64,000 nucleotides of DNA. It comes from Streptosporangium lutulentum. GTDB lineage: Bacteria; Actinomycetota; Actinomycetes; Streptosporangiales; Streptosporangiaceae. The position numbers and the translations under genes are program-made. The notes beneath the pieces are model-generated. The model was given only the letters and a program-made list of their open reading frames with translations, made no database searches and was not told the DNA's origin. The number at the start of each line of letters is the position of its first letter. The first letter of the stretch is position 1. Location of the stretch: positions 6,882,001 to 6,946,000 of the forward strand of contig NZ_JAUSQU010000001.1 of NCBI RefSeq assembly GCF_030811455.1, written 5' to 3'. Below, piece after piece: positions 36,023-43,495 of the stretch.

Positions 36023-37651
36023 ATGAATCGTTCTGGTTTCCGACCTGGATTACGCCGTCTAACCTCTCGCACCAGCGTGTACGCCACCTCGCTCGCCACC
36101 GCCATGGCTCTGGGCACGGTGGTGCTGACCTCTCCGACCGAAGCGGCGACCGGCAACAAGCCTCCGTTCTCCATCGACCTGGAGACGGCGACGGTCACGC
36201 AGCTGCAACAGGCCATGAGTTCGAGGAAGATCACCTCCGAGTGGCTCGTCAACGCCTACATCGAACGTATCCGGGCGCTCAATACCCACGGCCCCGGCCT
36301 GAACGCCGTCCGGGTGCTCAACGACGACGCTTTGAACGAGGCCAGACAGGCCGACAAGGACCGCAGCAGGGGCAGGGTCCGCGGCCCGATGCACGGCATT
36401 CCCGTGCTGGTGAAGGACAACACCGACATCAAGAAGTTGCCGACGACCGCGGGCGCGCAGGCATTGGCCGACTCCTATCCCGCGGACGACGCCTTCCTCG
36501 TCAAGCGACTGCGGGCCGCGGGAGCGGTCATCCTCGGCAAGACGAACCTGACCGAGTTCGCGAACTTCACCACGGCGGGGATGCCGTCCGGATACAGCGG
36601 GCTCGCCGGACAGGTCCTCAACCCCTATGACGTCAGCCAGACCCCGAGCGGATCGAGTTCGGGCTCCGGCGCGGCGGCGGCCGCCTCCCTCGCCGCGGTG
36701 ACCATCGGCACCGAGACCTCGGGCTCGATCCTCAGCCCGTCGGTGGCCAACTCGCTCGTCGGCGTGAAGCCGACCGTCGGGCTGGTCAGCCGGACCGGAA
36801 TCATCCCGATCGCCGCGAGCCAGGACACGGCCGGACCGATGACCCGTTCCGTGTACGACGCGGCGGCGCTGCTGACCGCGATCACCGGCATCGACCCCGA
36901 GGACCCGGCGACCGCGACCAGCAAGGACGTCGTCGGCACCGACTACACGGCGGCGCTGTCGAAGGACGCGCTCAAGAACGTGCGGATCGGCGTCGTCGGC
37001 ACGCCGACGGGGAACCAGGGCGCCGCCTTCACCAAGGCCGTCGATGTGCTGCGCGCCCAGGGCGCCACGGTCGCCCCGGCGACGGTGGACACGAGCGGGC
37101 TGCCCGCGAGCATCCTCAACTACGAGTTCAAGCGCGACCTGAACGCCTACTTCGCCCGGCTTCCCGCCCGCGCTCCCATGAAGACGCTGGACGACGTCGT
37201 GCGTTTCAACCTCGCCCACGCCGGCGAGGGATCGATGAAGTTCGGCCAGACCCTGCTGGAGACCTCGAACAACATCAATCTGGACGACCCCGCGACCAAG
37301 GCCGCCTACGAGGCCGACCGCGACAACGGCATCTCCGGTTCCCGCCAGCGCATCGACTCGGCCCTGCAGGCCGGCGACTTCGACGCGCTCGTGTTCGTCG
37401 GCCCCGGCTCGGCGGGCATCGGCGCGCGGGCGCAGTACCCCTCGGTCGCCGTGCCCATCGGGTACGACCCGGCCAACGGCCGGCCGTTCGGCATGACCTT
37501 CCTCGGCACGGCCTACACCGAGGCCAAGCTCCTCGCCTACGCCTACGCCTACGAGCAGGCCTCACACGAGTGGCGCCCGCCGTCGGTGATCAACCCGTCC
37601 CTGTTCCGCTGCGCCCAGCCCGGCAAGCAGCCGCGAGACTGCGCGCCCTGA
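36023..37651 (+). CDS. Secreted amidase (amidase signature family)
   Basis: A 542-residue preprotein. A long basic N-region and hydrophobic core (residues about 20-42, cleavage after TEA-A) suggest export. The amidase-signature triad is visible: Lys131 in PVLVKDNTD, cis-Ser in SGSSSGSG (about 211-212) and nucleophile Ser235 in TETSGSILSPS. It should hydrolyse an amide bond of an external substrate. ATG 36023 is preferred to the GTG at 36014, which touches the AAGGA site. Confidence 0.92.
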   Translation: MNRSGFRPGLRRLTSRTSVYATSLATAMALGTVVLTSPTEAATGNKPPFSIDLETATVTQLQQAMSSRKITSEWLVNAYIERIRALNTHGPGLNAVRVLNDDALNEARQADKDRSRGRVRGPMHGIPVLVKDNTDIKKLPTTAGAQALADSYPADDAFLVKRLRAAGAVILGKTNLTEFANFTTAGMPSGYSGLAGQVLNPYDVSQTPSGSSSGSGAAAAASLAAVTIGTETSGSILSPSVANSLVGVKPTVGLVSRTGIIPIAASQDTAGPMTRSVYDAAALLTAITGIDPEDPATATSKDVVGTDYTAALSKDALKNVRIGVVGTPTGNQGAAFTKAVDVLRAQGATVAPATVDTSGLPASILNYEFKRDLNAYFARLPARAPMKTLDDVVRFNLAHAGEGSMKFGQTLLETSNNINLDDPATKAAYEADRDNGISGSRQRIDSALQAGDFDALVFVGPGSAGIGARAQYPSVAVPIGYDPANGRPFGMTFLGTAYTEAKLLAYAYAYEQASHEWRPPSVINPSLFRCAQPGKQPRDCAP

Positions 37652-37664
37652 CCCTGTGATCCCT

Positions 37665-37711
37665 GATCCCGCCTCGCACCCACCTTTTCCGGGTGGGCGC
37701 GAGGCGGGATC
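37665..37711 (+). terminator. Strong hairpin terminator of the amidase gene
   Basis: Arms 37665-37684 and 37692-37711 pair at 19 of 20 positions around a loop containing TTTTCC, starting 14 bases after the stop. Confidence 0.85.
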
Positions 37712-37748
37712 CGCCGTTTCCATATCGGTACGGCGGGCCGGTACGAAA

Positions 37749-37762
37749 TTACTCACCAGTAA
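37749..37762 (+). promoter_or_regulatory. Palindrome upstream of the YiaA/YiaB gene
   Basis: TTACT-CACC-AGTAA is a perfect 5-base dyad about 55 bases before the YiaA/B start, in a locally AT-rich patch. TTAC/GTAA dyads of this size are typical TetR-family operators; no such regulator is adjacent. Confidence 0.45.
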
Positions 37763-37814
37763 CTAAGTAGCCGCGCTCATGACCCGAGGACAAATCGTCC
37801 CGACGATGGGGTAC

Positions 37815-38099
37815 ATGACACGACAGGTGAAATCCACTACGACGACTGCTTTCTACGTTCAAGCCGTCATCTCGTTCGGGCTGGCCGTGACGGCTCTCAC
37901 GATCGGCATCACCTATCTCCCGGTGAACGCCTGGGTCCGATCCTTCATGGGGCTCGGGCTGCTCTACGTGGTGACGTCGACGTTCACGCTCGCCAAATGC
38001 GTCCGCGACCGGAACGAGGAGGCCACCGTCGTCAGCCGGGTCGACCAGGCCAGGCTGGACAAGCTGCTGGCCGAGCACGACCCCTTCAAAACCGACTGA
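37815..38099 (+). CDS. YiaA/YiaB family membrane protein
   Basis: A 94-residue protein with two transmembrane helices: FYVQAVISFGLAVTALTIGI and WVRSFMGLGLLYVVTSTFTL. The TAFYVQA start and the following ALCKCVRD-like end (LAKCVRDRNE) match the YiaA/YiaB family. Function unknown. Possible starts are ATG 37779, 37806 and 37815; the last is chosen because the preceding residues are not conserved. Confidence 0.85.
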   Translation: MTRQVKSTTTTAFYVQAVISFGLAVTALTIGITYLPVNAWVRSFMGLGLLYVVTSTFTLAKCVRDRNEEATVVSRVDQARLDKLLAEHDPFKTD

Positions 38100-38350
38100 C
38101 CCCGGGCTCGCGGGAGGCCGCCCCTCCGTCAGGCGTCCGCGGGGAGTCCCCACGCGCCCGCTCGAACCGAGGCCGGACGGAGCCGACCTGCCGTCACGGC
38201 GGAGCACGATGCACGTTTAACCGTCCCCAGGATGGGATGAAATCTCCCAGGTACACTGTAATTCCTCACCGTCCCGGGCTGCCGAATCTGCATACCCGGC
38301 AGGACGGAGGGAACGCCCGCCCTGTGAATCGCGGGTCTAAGGAGACTTCC

Positions 38351-39100
38351 ATGCCACCCGAGGGTGTTAACACGCTCTCCATCTCGTCCGGCGTGCACGG
38401 GACCGCCCTCGTTATCCGGGCGATCGGAGAGCTCGACTACGACTTCGCACCGATCTTCCGGAGGAGGATCACCCAGATCTGGAGCATGAGCGCCGGCGAC
38501 CCGTCACCGCTCTCGTCCGAGCTTCTGACTCCGCCCTCCGGCGCGTCACCGCTCTCGCCCCCGCCCGAGACCCCCTCACCGCTCTCGTCCGGGATCTCGT
38601 CACCGCTCTCCCCCGCGACCCCCTCACCGCTCTCCCCGGAAAGCCCGTCACCGCTTTCCCCCGCGACGCCGTCACCGCTCTCCCCGGAGACCCCCTCACC
38701 GCTCTCCCCGGAAAGCCCGTCACCGTTTTCCCCCGCGACTCCCTCACCGCTCTCCCCGGAAAGCCCGTCACCGCTCTCCCCCGAACCCCCGGTGACACCG
38801 GCTCCCCTCTCAGCGGGGCCCGCGCCCCCGCTTGAGGCGCCGTCCGGCATGCCGATCCAGGCCGGGACCGTGCCGTGGCTGATCCTCGATCTGACGGAAC
38901 TCACCTTCTGCGACTCCACCGGAATCGCGGAACTGCTGTGGATCCTGCACAGGAGCCAGGAGACGGGGACTCGCCTGGTTCTGGCCGGGGCAAGCCGGAC
39001 GCTGCGCCACATGCTGACCACCACCGGGCTGCTGCCCTACTTCACCATGTCCGCCTCCGTGGAGGCCGCCCTGGAAGAGGGAGAGATCCAGGCCTCCTGA
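38351..39100 (+). CDS. STAS-domain protein with a proline/serine octapeptide insert
   Basis: A 249-residue protein starting at ATG 38351 after AAGGAG. Residues 1-45 match the first half of an anti-sigma-antagonist STAS domain (ALVIRAIGELDYDFAPIFRR); residues 175-245 match the second half (WLILDLTELTFCDSTGIAEL, then a C-terminal helix). Ser189 in CDSTG is the usual phosphorylation site. Between them lies about 125 residues of low complexity: eight exact-length octapeptides SPLSP(A/E)(T/S)P at residues 84-147 plus degenerate copies. A normal STAS domain is only 100-120 residues long. It probably works in a partner-switching pathway, but no partner kinase is nearby. Confidence 0.85.
   Translation: MPPEGVNTLSISSGVHGTALVIRAIGELDYDFAPIFRRRITQIWSMSAGDPSPLSSELLTPPSGASPLSPPPETPSPLSSGISSPLSPATPSPLSPESPSPLSPATPSPLSPETPSPLSPESPSPFSPATPSPLSPESPSPLSPEPPVTPAPLSAGPAPPLEAPSGMPIQAGTVPWLILDLTELTFCDSTGIAELLWILHRSQETGTRLVLAGASRTLRHMLTTTGLLPYFTMSASVEAALEEGEIQAS
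38600..38791 (+). repeat. Eight tandem 24-base coding repeats inside the STAS gene
   Basis: Eight consecutive 24-base units, each coding S-P-(L/F)-S-P-x-x-P, in register from 38600 to 38791. Units alternate between an ATP-ending and an ESP/ETP-ending type, suggesting duplication of a 48-base pair. Copy number is likely to vary between strains by slippage without shifting the frame. Confidence 0.9.
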
Positions 39101-39361
39101 GGGAGGAGCTCCGGGGCGGCTGAGAACTACCGGGGAGCGGGCGGACAGCGGTACCGCTCTCCGGCGTGGAACGAGCTCTCGATCAGGGATCAGTGCCGTC
39201 GGAGCCTCCACAAGGCTCGCATATCGGGTCACCGCCACCGCGGAAAATCTTCCTCGAAGAAGTCGTGAGACGTATGTCGCCAAAAAGCACTCGTTGGCAT
39301 GACAAGTGCGTCAATATCTTCTTACTGGGAAAATCCACTAGCCCTTGAAAGTGGGGTCCCG

Positions 39362-40066
39362 ATGCGAAAGATACCGCCTCGGATGACCGCGGAGTCCCTG
39401 CCCGAAAGGCTGGACGAGCTGCCCGTCGAACCCAGGGAATTCCTTGCCCTCGTCTCCGTGGACTTTACCGGGACATATCAGGTATACCTCGCGGCCAAGG
39501 ACGAACGCATCAAAATGACCCGGCTCTCCATGAGCCTGCTCGGCGCCCCCTTCGCCGCCGCGATCGCGCTGGTCAGCGCGAAGGTGGTCAGCCCGGTCGC
39601 GCTGACCACCTGGGACGCCGTACCCGCGTATCTGTTCGCGACGGTCGCCGGGTTCGGGGTGCTCAACGTGCTGCCCTTCCTGCGGCTGATCGAGGCGGTC
39701 AACGCGCACATGAGGACCGCACGGGCCCTCAACAACTTCCGCCTGCTCTACGTCGTCCAGCTCAAGGATCACCTCTCAGCCCTCGGCTGGACCCCCAACC
39801 TGCCGGTTGACCCCCGATACCCGGAAACCTACGCGCCACTGGCCTGGCCGGGGATCAACGTGATGATGCTGGCCCTGGTCAACAGTTCCTACATCGCGAT
39901 CGGCGTGCTCGGCCTGATCGGGGCCGAGCCCACCGCGGCCCTGATCCTGGTGGTCATCGGACTGCTCGCGCTGATCCACTATTTCGTCTACTACGTCCGC
40001 GCCAATGTCTCCCGGCAGCGCCGGCTCCCACACAATCCTTTCCATTTTCCCAACGTGGAGACCTGA
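39362..40066 (+). CDS. Four-helix membrane protein of unknown function
   Basis: A 234-residue protein starting at ATG 39362. About 50 cytoplasmic residues are followed by two transmembrane helices (about 57-75 and 85-107), a soluble loop of about 55 residues rich in charged and aromatic residues (HMRTARALNNFRLLYVVQLK), two more helices (about 163-185 and 188-210) and a basic tail. The stop is immediately followed by the ATG of the thymidylate-synthase-like gene (TGAATG), so the two are co-translated. I do not recognise a family. Confidence 0.85.
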   Translation: MRKIPPRMTAESLPERLDELPVEPREFLALVSVDFTGTYQVYLAAKDERIKMTRLSMSLLGAPFAAAIALVSAKVVSPVALTTWDAVPAYLFATVAGFGVLNVLPFLRLIEAVNAHMRTARALNNFRLLYVVQLKDHLSALGWTPNLPVDPRYPETYAPLAWPGINVMMLALVNSSYIAIGVLGLIGAEPTAALILVVIGLLALIHYFVYYVRANVSRQRRLPHNPFHFPNVET

Positions 40067-40768
40067 ATGCCCGACCTCCTCAGATTCGCGTCTTGTGGGG
40101 AGACGTGGATCTGGCTGATGCGACATGTGAAGGACAACGGCGGGCCCGCCGAGGACGACCGGGGCCCGATCATCGAAGCCTCGGCGGTGCTGTTCGAGAT
40201 CACCGGGCTGACCTGGGACGATCCGGTCCTGAAATCCTACGGCGACGCGAGGAAGATCCCGCTGTACGCCAGCAAGTTCACCGAACGGACGATCGTGCCG
40301 CCGTTCAAGTACAGCTACGGCGGGCGGCTCCGCCAGGCTCTCGACGTCGACCAGCTCCGCTGGATCACCGATGTGCTCCGCGCCAAGCCGTACACCAAGA
40401 GTGGCTGGATCTCGCTCACCGTCCCCGGCGAGGCTCCCAACGCGGTTCCCTGCCTGACCGGTCTGGCCTTCCGGCTCCGCTCCGGACGGCTGGTCATGAC
40501 CGCCGCCTTCCGCTCGCAGAACGCGTTCACCGCCTATCTGAACTACGTGCCACTGCGTAGTATCCAGAGCGAGGTCGCCGGTGACCTTGGAGTGAGCTGT
40601 GGGTCAATGAGGGTCTTCGTCGACGTTCCTCACATCTACGTCGCGGACGAGGCGATGGTCGAGAAGATCCTCCAGCTGTCGGAGCACGATGGGCTCGGCG
40701 AGGGAGAGTCGACACCAGGTCCTGCTCGTCGATCTCGACGGGACCGTGGTCGACTACGCCCAGACTGA
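40067..40768 (+). CDS. Thymidylate-synthase-like protein (pyrimidine C5-methyl/hydroxymethyl-transferase fold)
   Basis: A 233-residue protein; typical TS is about 264-300. Recognisable parts: DQLRWITDVLRAKP, catalytic-type Cys129 in VPCLTG (TS has PCH), FRSQN at 148-152 where TS has QRSCD, and DVPHIYV at 186-192 with His189 and Tyr191 at the DxHxY position. Departures: the arginines that hold the phosphate are K111/S112, the RSxD aspartate is Asn, and the region of the base-selecting asparagine reads LNY. So dUMP methylation is unlikely; dCMP/CMP hydroxymethylase-type chemistry is one option. It sits between the membrane protein and the nucleotidase in one operon; its last 80 bases overlap the next gene. 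Confidence 0.75.
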   Translation: MPDLLRFASCGETWIWLMRHVKDNGGPAEDDRGPIIEASAVLFEITGLTWDDPVLKSYGDARKIPLYASKFTERTIVPPFKYSYGGRLRQALDVDQLRWITDVLRAKPYTKSGWISLTVPGEAPNAVPCLTGLAFRLRSGRLVMTAAFRSQNAFTAYLNYVPLRSIQSEVAGDLGVSCGSMRVFVDVPHIYVADEAMVEKILQLSEHDGLGEGESTPGPARRSRRDRGRLRPD

Positions 40769-41351
40769 GCGTCTGGCCCTCCACGAGATCCACCGCCGGT
40801 TCTTCCGTACCGGCCGGGCCGAGTTCCTGAGACAGTTTCACGCCGCCAACGAACCGCTCTGGGCCGCCTACCGCGAGCACCGGATCACCCTCTCCGAGCT
40901 GCGACTGGAACGCTGGGCGCGGATGGGCGCCCAGCCCCGGGTGGCCTCCGCGTTCGAAGACGCGCTGGGGCGCAACGTGACCCTCTTCTCCGAGGCCCGC
41001 GCCGCCCTGCGCCGGCTGTCACGGAGGTTCCGGCTGGCCCTGGTGACCGACGGCATCGCCCACGTCCAGCGGGCCAAGCTCAGCCGTACCCGGATCGGCG
41101 GGTTCTTCGAGCACGTGGTGATCGCGCCCGAGGTGGGGCTGCGCAAGCCCGACGGCGAGCTGCTCCACCACGCTCTGAACCTGCTGGAGGCCAAAGCGGA
41201 CGACGCCCTGATGGTCGGCGACTCTCCGGTGAGCGACGGCGGCTGCGCTGAGGCCGCGGGCGTGGACTTCTGCTGGGTGAACCGCACCGGAGCGTCCCCC
41301 ACCCCCGGCATCCCCGTTCACCGCACCGTCGCCGACCTCGGCACCGTCTAG
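40689..41351 (+). CDS. HAD-family nucleotidase, YjjG-like
   Basis: A 220-residue HAD hydrolase. Motif I is LLVDLDGTVVD (residues about 12-22), motif II LVTDG, motif III lysine in VGLRKPDGE and motif IV VGDSPVSDGG. The cap segment ANEPLWAAYREHRITLSEL closely follows that of E. coli YjjG, a nucleotidase that removes phosphate from non-canonical pyrimidine nucleotides. Its start lies inside the end of the TS-like gene in another frame, so expression is tightly coupled. It would suit dephosphorylation of the TS-like enzyme's product or of damaged pyrimidine nucleotides. Confidence 0.88.
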   Translation: MGSARESRHQVLLVDLDGTVVDYAQTERLALHEIHRRFFRTGRAEFLRQFHAANEPLWAAYREHRITLSELRLERWARMGAQPRVASAFEDALGRNVTLFSEARAALRRLSRRFRLALVTDGIAHVQRAKLSRTRIGGFFEHVVIAPEVGLRKPDGELLHHALNLLEAKADDALMVGDSPVSDGGCAEAAGVDFCWVNRTGASPTPGIPVHRTVADLGTV

Positions 41352-41365
41352 AACCGTCGCCACGC

Positions 41366-41475
41366 GGTGAAGTCACCGCGCAGCGAAGCCACCGCGCTAT
41401 GGAGTCACCGCACAGCGGAGCCGCGCCGTGGAGTCACCGCACCGTGGAGACGCCGCACGGTGCCTTCATGCGGTG
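41366..41475. repeat. Degenerate short repeats between the YjjG-like gene and the ArsR-like operator
   Basis: The motif GTCACCGC(A/G)C, with small variations, recurs about every 20-25 bases five times (for example GAAGTCACCGCGCAGCG, GGAGTCACCGCACAGCG, GGAGTCACCGCACCGTG). It is noncoding on both strands as far as I can see. Confidence 0.5.
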
Positions 41476-41482
41476 ACGACAA

Positions 41483-41532
41483 CTTGCAGAGAGTTCTCTG
41501 CGGAGAACCCTATGCAGAGGACTCTCTGCAAG
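41483..41532 (+). promoter_or_regulatory. Twin-palindrome operator of the HTH/MFS operon
   Basis: Two 19-base arms (41483-41501 and 41514-41532) are inverted copies at 18 of 19 positions around a 12-base spacer. Each arm is itself palindromic: GCAGAGA-GT-TCTCTGC and GCAGAG-GACT-CTCTGC. It ends 14 bases before the regulator start, so the regulator at 41547 probably represses its own operon through two dimers. Confidence 0.8.
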
Positions 41533-41546
41533 GTATCGTCATCGTC

Positions 41547-42170
41547 ATGATCGATGACCCCCAAACCACTCCCGAAGATGCCAAACCAACCCGTCTCATC
41601 GATGCCCGCAGCCTGCGCGGGCTGGCGCACCCGCTGCGGGTGAGACTGCTCGAACTGCTGAAGCTCGACGGCCCCGCCACCTCCACAGGACTCTCCGAGC
41701 GGCTCGGCGAGAACACCGGAACCGTCAGCTGGCACCTGCGCCACCTCGCCGAACACGGCTTCATCGAGGAGGAGACCGGACGGGGCACCAAACGCGAGCG
41801 CTGGTGGCGGGTGGTGAATCAGCCGAGCGTGCTGAACACCGTCGATTTCCGCGACAACCCCGAGACCCAGGGCGCGCTCTCGGTCTACCTGCACGAGCTG
41901 GTGAACCAGCAGTTCAACCGGGTCATCAACTACATCGGCGAGGACTGGGCCGACGAATGGCGCAACGTCGGCACCCTCTCCGCCTGGAGCGACCTGCGGA
42001 TGACCCCGGCCCAGCTCAAAGCGCTGAACGAGGAACTGACCGCCGTCGTCGAGCGCCATCTCCCGGCACCGGGCGCGGAGTCCGACCCGGACGCGGAGCC
42101 CGACCCGGACGCGCTGCCCATCATCGTGCAGCTCCAGTCGTTCCCGCGGAAGGAACGCGACACCAGATGA
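41547..42170 (+). CDS. ArsR-like winged-helix transcriptional regulator
   Basis: A 207-residue protein. Residues about 18-95 form an ArsR/HTH_20 winged helix: SLRGLAHPLRVRLLELLKLD, then TSTGLSERLGENTGTVSWHL and the wing ETGRGTKRERWWRVV. The C-terminal 110 residues form a helical domain with an acidic tail (repeated DPDAEPDPDA). Its stop overlaps the MFS start (ATGA). The twin palindrome just upstream is its likely operator; no metal-binding cysteine motif is seen, so the ligand is probably organic. Confidence 0.9.
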   Translation: MIDDPQTTPEDAKPTRLIDARSLRGLAHPLRVRLLELLKLDGPATSTGLSERLGENTGTVSWHLRHLAEHGFIEEETGRGTKRERWWRVVNQPSVLNTVDFRDNPETQGALSVYLHELVNQQFNRVINYIGEDWADEWRNVGTLSAWSDLRMTPAQLKALNEELTAVVERHLPAPGAESDPDAEPDPDALPIIVQLQSFPRKERDTR

Positions 42171-43495
42171 GCAACAGCACACGCGGTGGCCTGCTCCGTC
42201 GCCACCGCGATTTCCGGCTGCTCTGGTGCGGCGAGACAGCCGGCAAGTTCGGCGCCTCCGTCACGGGTGTGGCGATGCCGCTCGTCGCGGTCTCCACCCT
42301 GAACGCCGGCACCTTCGAGGTCAGCCTGCTGAGCGCCGCCTCGTGGCTGCCCTGGCTGATCATCGGTCTTCCCGTCGGCGTCTGGGTGGACAGGTTCCGC
42401 CGCAGGCCGATCATGCTCGCCTCGGCGGCCGTCTCCTTCCTGCTGTTCATCGGGGTCCCGATCTCCTCGTGGTACGGCCGGCTGAGCATCGGCCTGCTGC
42501 TGGCCGTCACGCTGCTGGCCGGCACGGCCGCCGTGTTCTTCCAGACCGCCTACAGCGCCTATCTCCCCAGCATTCTGGAGCCCGCCGACCAGTCCGAGGG
42601 CAACGCCAAGTTGCACGGGAGCGCGTCCGCCGCGCAGATCGCCGGACTCGGGGCCGGAGGTCTGATCGCGCAGGTGGCGGGCGCGGTGAACGGACTGTTC
42701 GCCAACGCCGCGACGTTTCTCGTGTCCCTGCTCTGCCTGTCGGGCATCCGGCACCGCGAACCCCCCGTCGCCAAGGTCGAGCGTCCCCCCAGGGCGCTGG
42801 TCAGAGAGGTCGGCGAAGGTCTGCGGCTGGTCGCCCGCGATCCCTGGTTCCGTACGCTGACGCTCTTCGGGGCCGCCTCCAACCTCGCGCTGATCGGCTA
42901 TCAGTCGATCCTGGTGGTCTTCCTGGTCCGAGACGTCGGCCTCGATTCCGGCGCCGTCGGCGGACTGATCGCGGCCGCCAGCACCGGTGGCATCGCCGGG
43001 GCGTTCGCCGCCCGCCGGGTCGCCGCCCGGATCGGCACCGCCCGCGCGACGCTGTTCTTCGAACTGGGTCTCCCCGTGTTCGCCCTGCTCATCCCGCTCA
43101 CCGTCGGCGGCGCGGGACTGCTTCTGTACGTCGTCGGCAGCTTCTGTGTCTCCGCCGGGGTGGTGGCCGGAAACGTCATCAAGTCAAGCTTCCAGCAGGC
43201 GTACTGCCCGCCCGCCCTGCTCGGGCGGCTCACCGCGAGCGCCGCGTTCCTCAACTACGGAACGATCCCGCTCGGCGCGCTGCTGGGCGGCGCCCTCGGC
43301 ACCGCCCTCGGAGTCCGCCCGGCGATGTGGATCATGACGGCGGGGGTCCCGCTGGCCGCGCTGATCCTCTACTTCTCCCCGATCCGCCGGGTCCGGGACC
43401 TGCCGGCGTCCTCCATGGAGGAGACGCCCGAGCCCACGGTGGAGCCGGAGGATCAGTCCGGAATGCTCCTGACGCGCGTCGAGGCCGGGTCATAG
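42167..43495 (+). CDS. MFS transporter (EntS-like exporter)
   Basis: A 442-residue protein of about 12 transmembrane helices. It opens RRHRDFRLLWCGETAGKFGA and has the MFS loop signature GVWVDRFRRRPIML, as in the same exporter branch as the gene at 13852. It is co-translated with the upstream regulator (ATGA overlap), which suggests drug- or metabolite-induced efflux. Its last 43 bases overlap the convergent dehydrogenase gene. Confidence 0.92.
   Translation: MSNSTRGGLLRRHRDFRLLWCGETAGKFGASVTGVAMPLVAVSTLNAGTFEVSLLSAASWLPWLIIGLPVGVWVDRFRRRPIMLASAAVSFLLFIGVPISSWYGRLSIGLLLAVTLLAGTAAVFFQTAYSAYLPSILEPADQSEGNAKLHGSASAAQIAGLGAGGLIAQVAGAVNGLFANAATFLVSLLCLSGIRHREPPVAKVERPPRALVREVGEGLRLVARDPWFRTLTLFGAASNLALIGYQSILVVFLVRDVGLDSGAVGGLIAAASTGGIAGAFAARRVAARIGTARATLFFELGLPVFALLIPLTVGGAGLLLYVVGSFCVSAGVVAGNVIKSSFQQAYCPPALLGRLTASAAFLNYGTIPLGALLGGALGTALGVRPAMWIMTAGVPLAALILYFSPIRRVRDLPASSMEETPEPTVEPEDQSGMLLTRVEAGS

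Noticed and set aside
36625-36939. Minus-strand frame inside the amidase gene with membrane-like residues
   Set aside because: It is antisense to the catalytic core of the amidase, whose conserved residues force that composition.
38600-38791. Tandem repeats considered as a CRISPR array
   Set aside because: The units are contiguous without spacers, keep the reading frame and lie inside a STAS gene.
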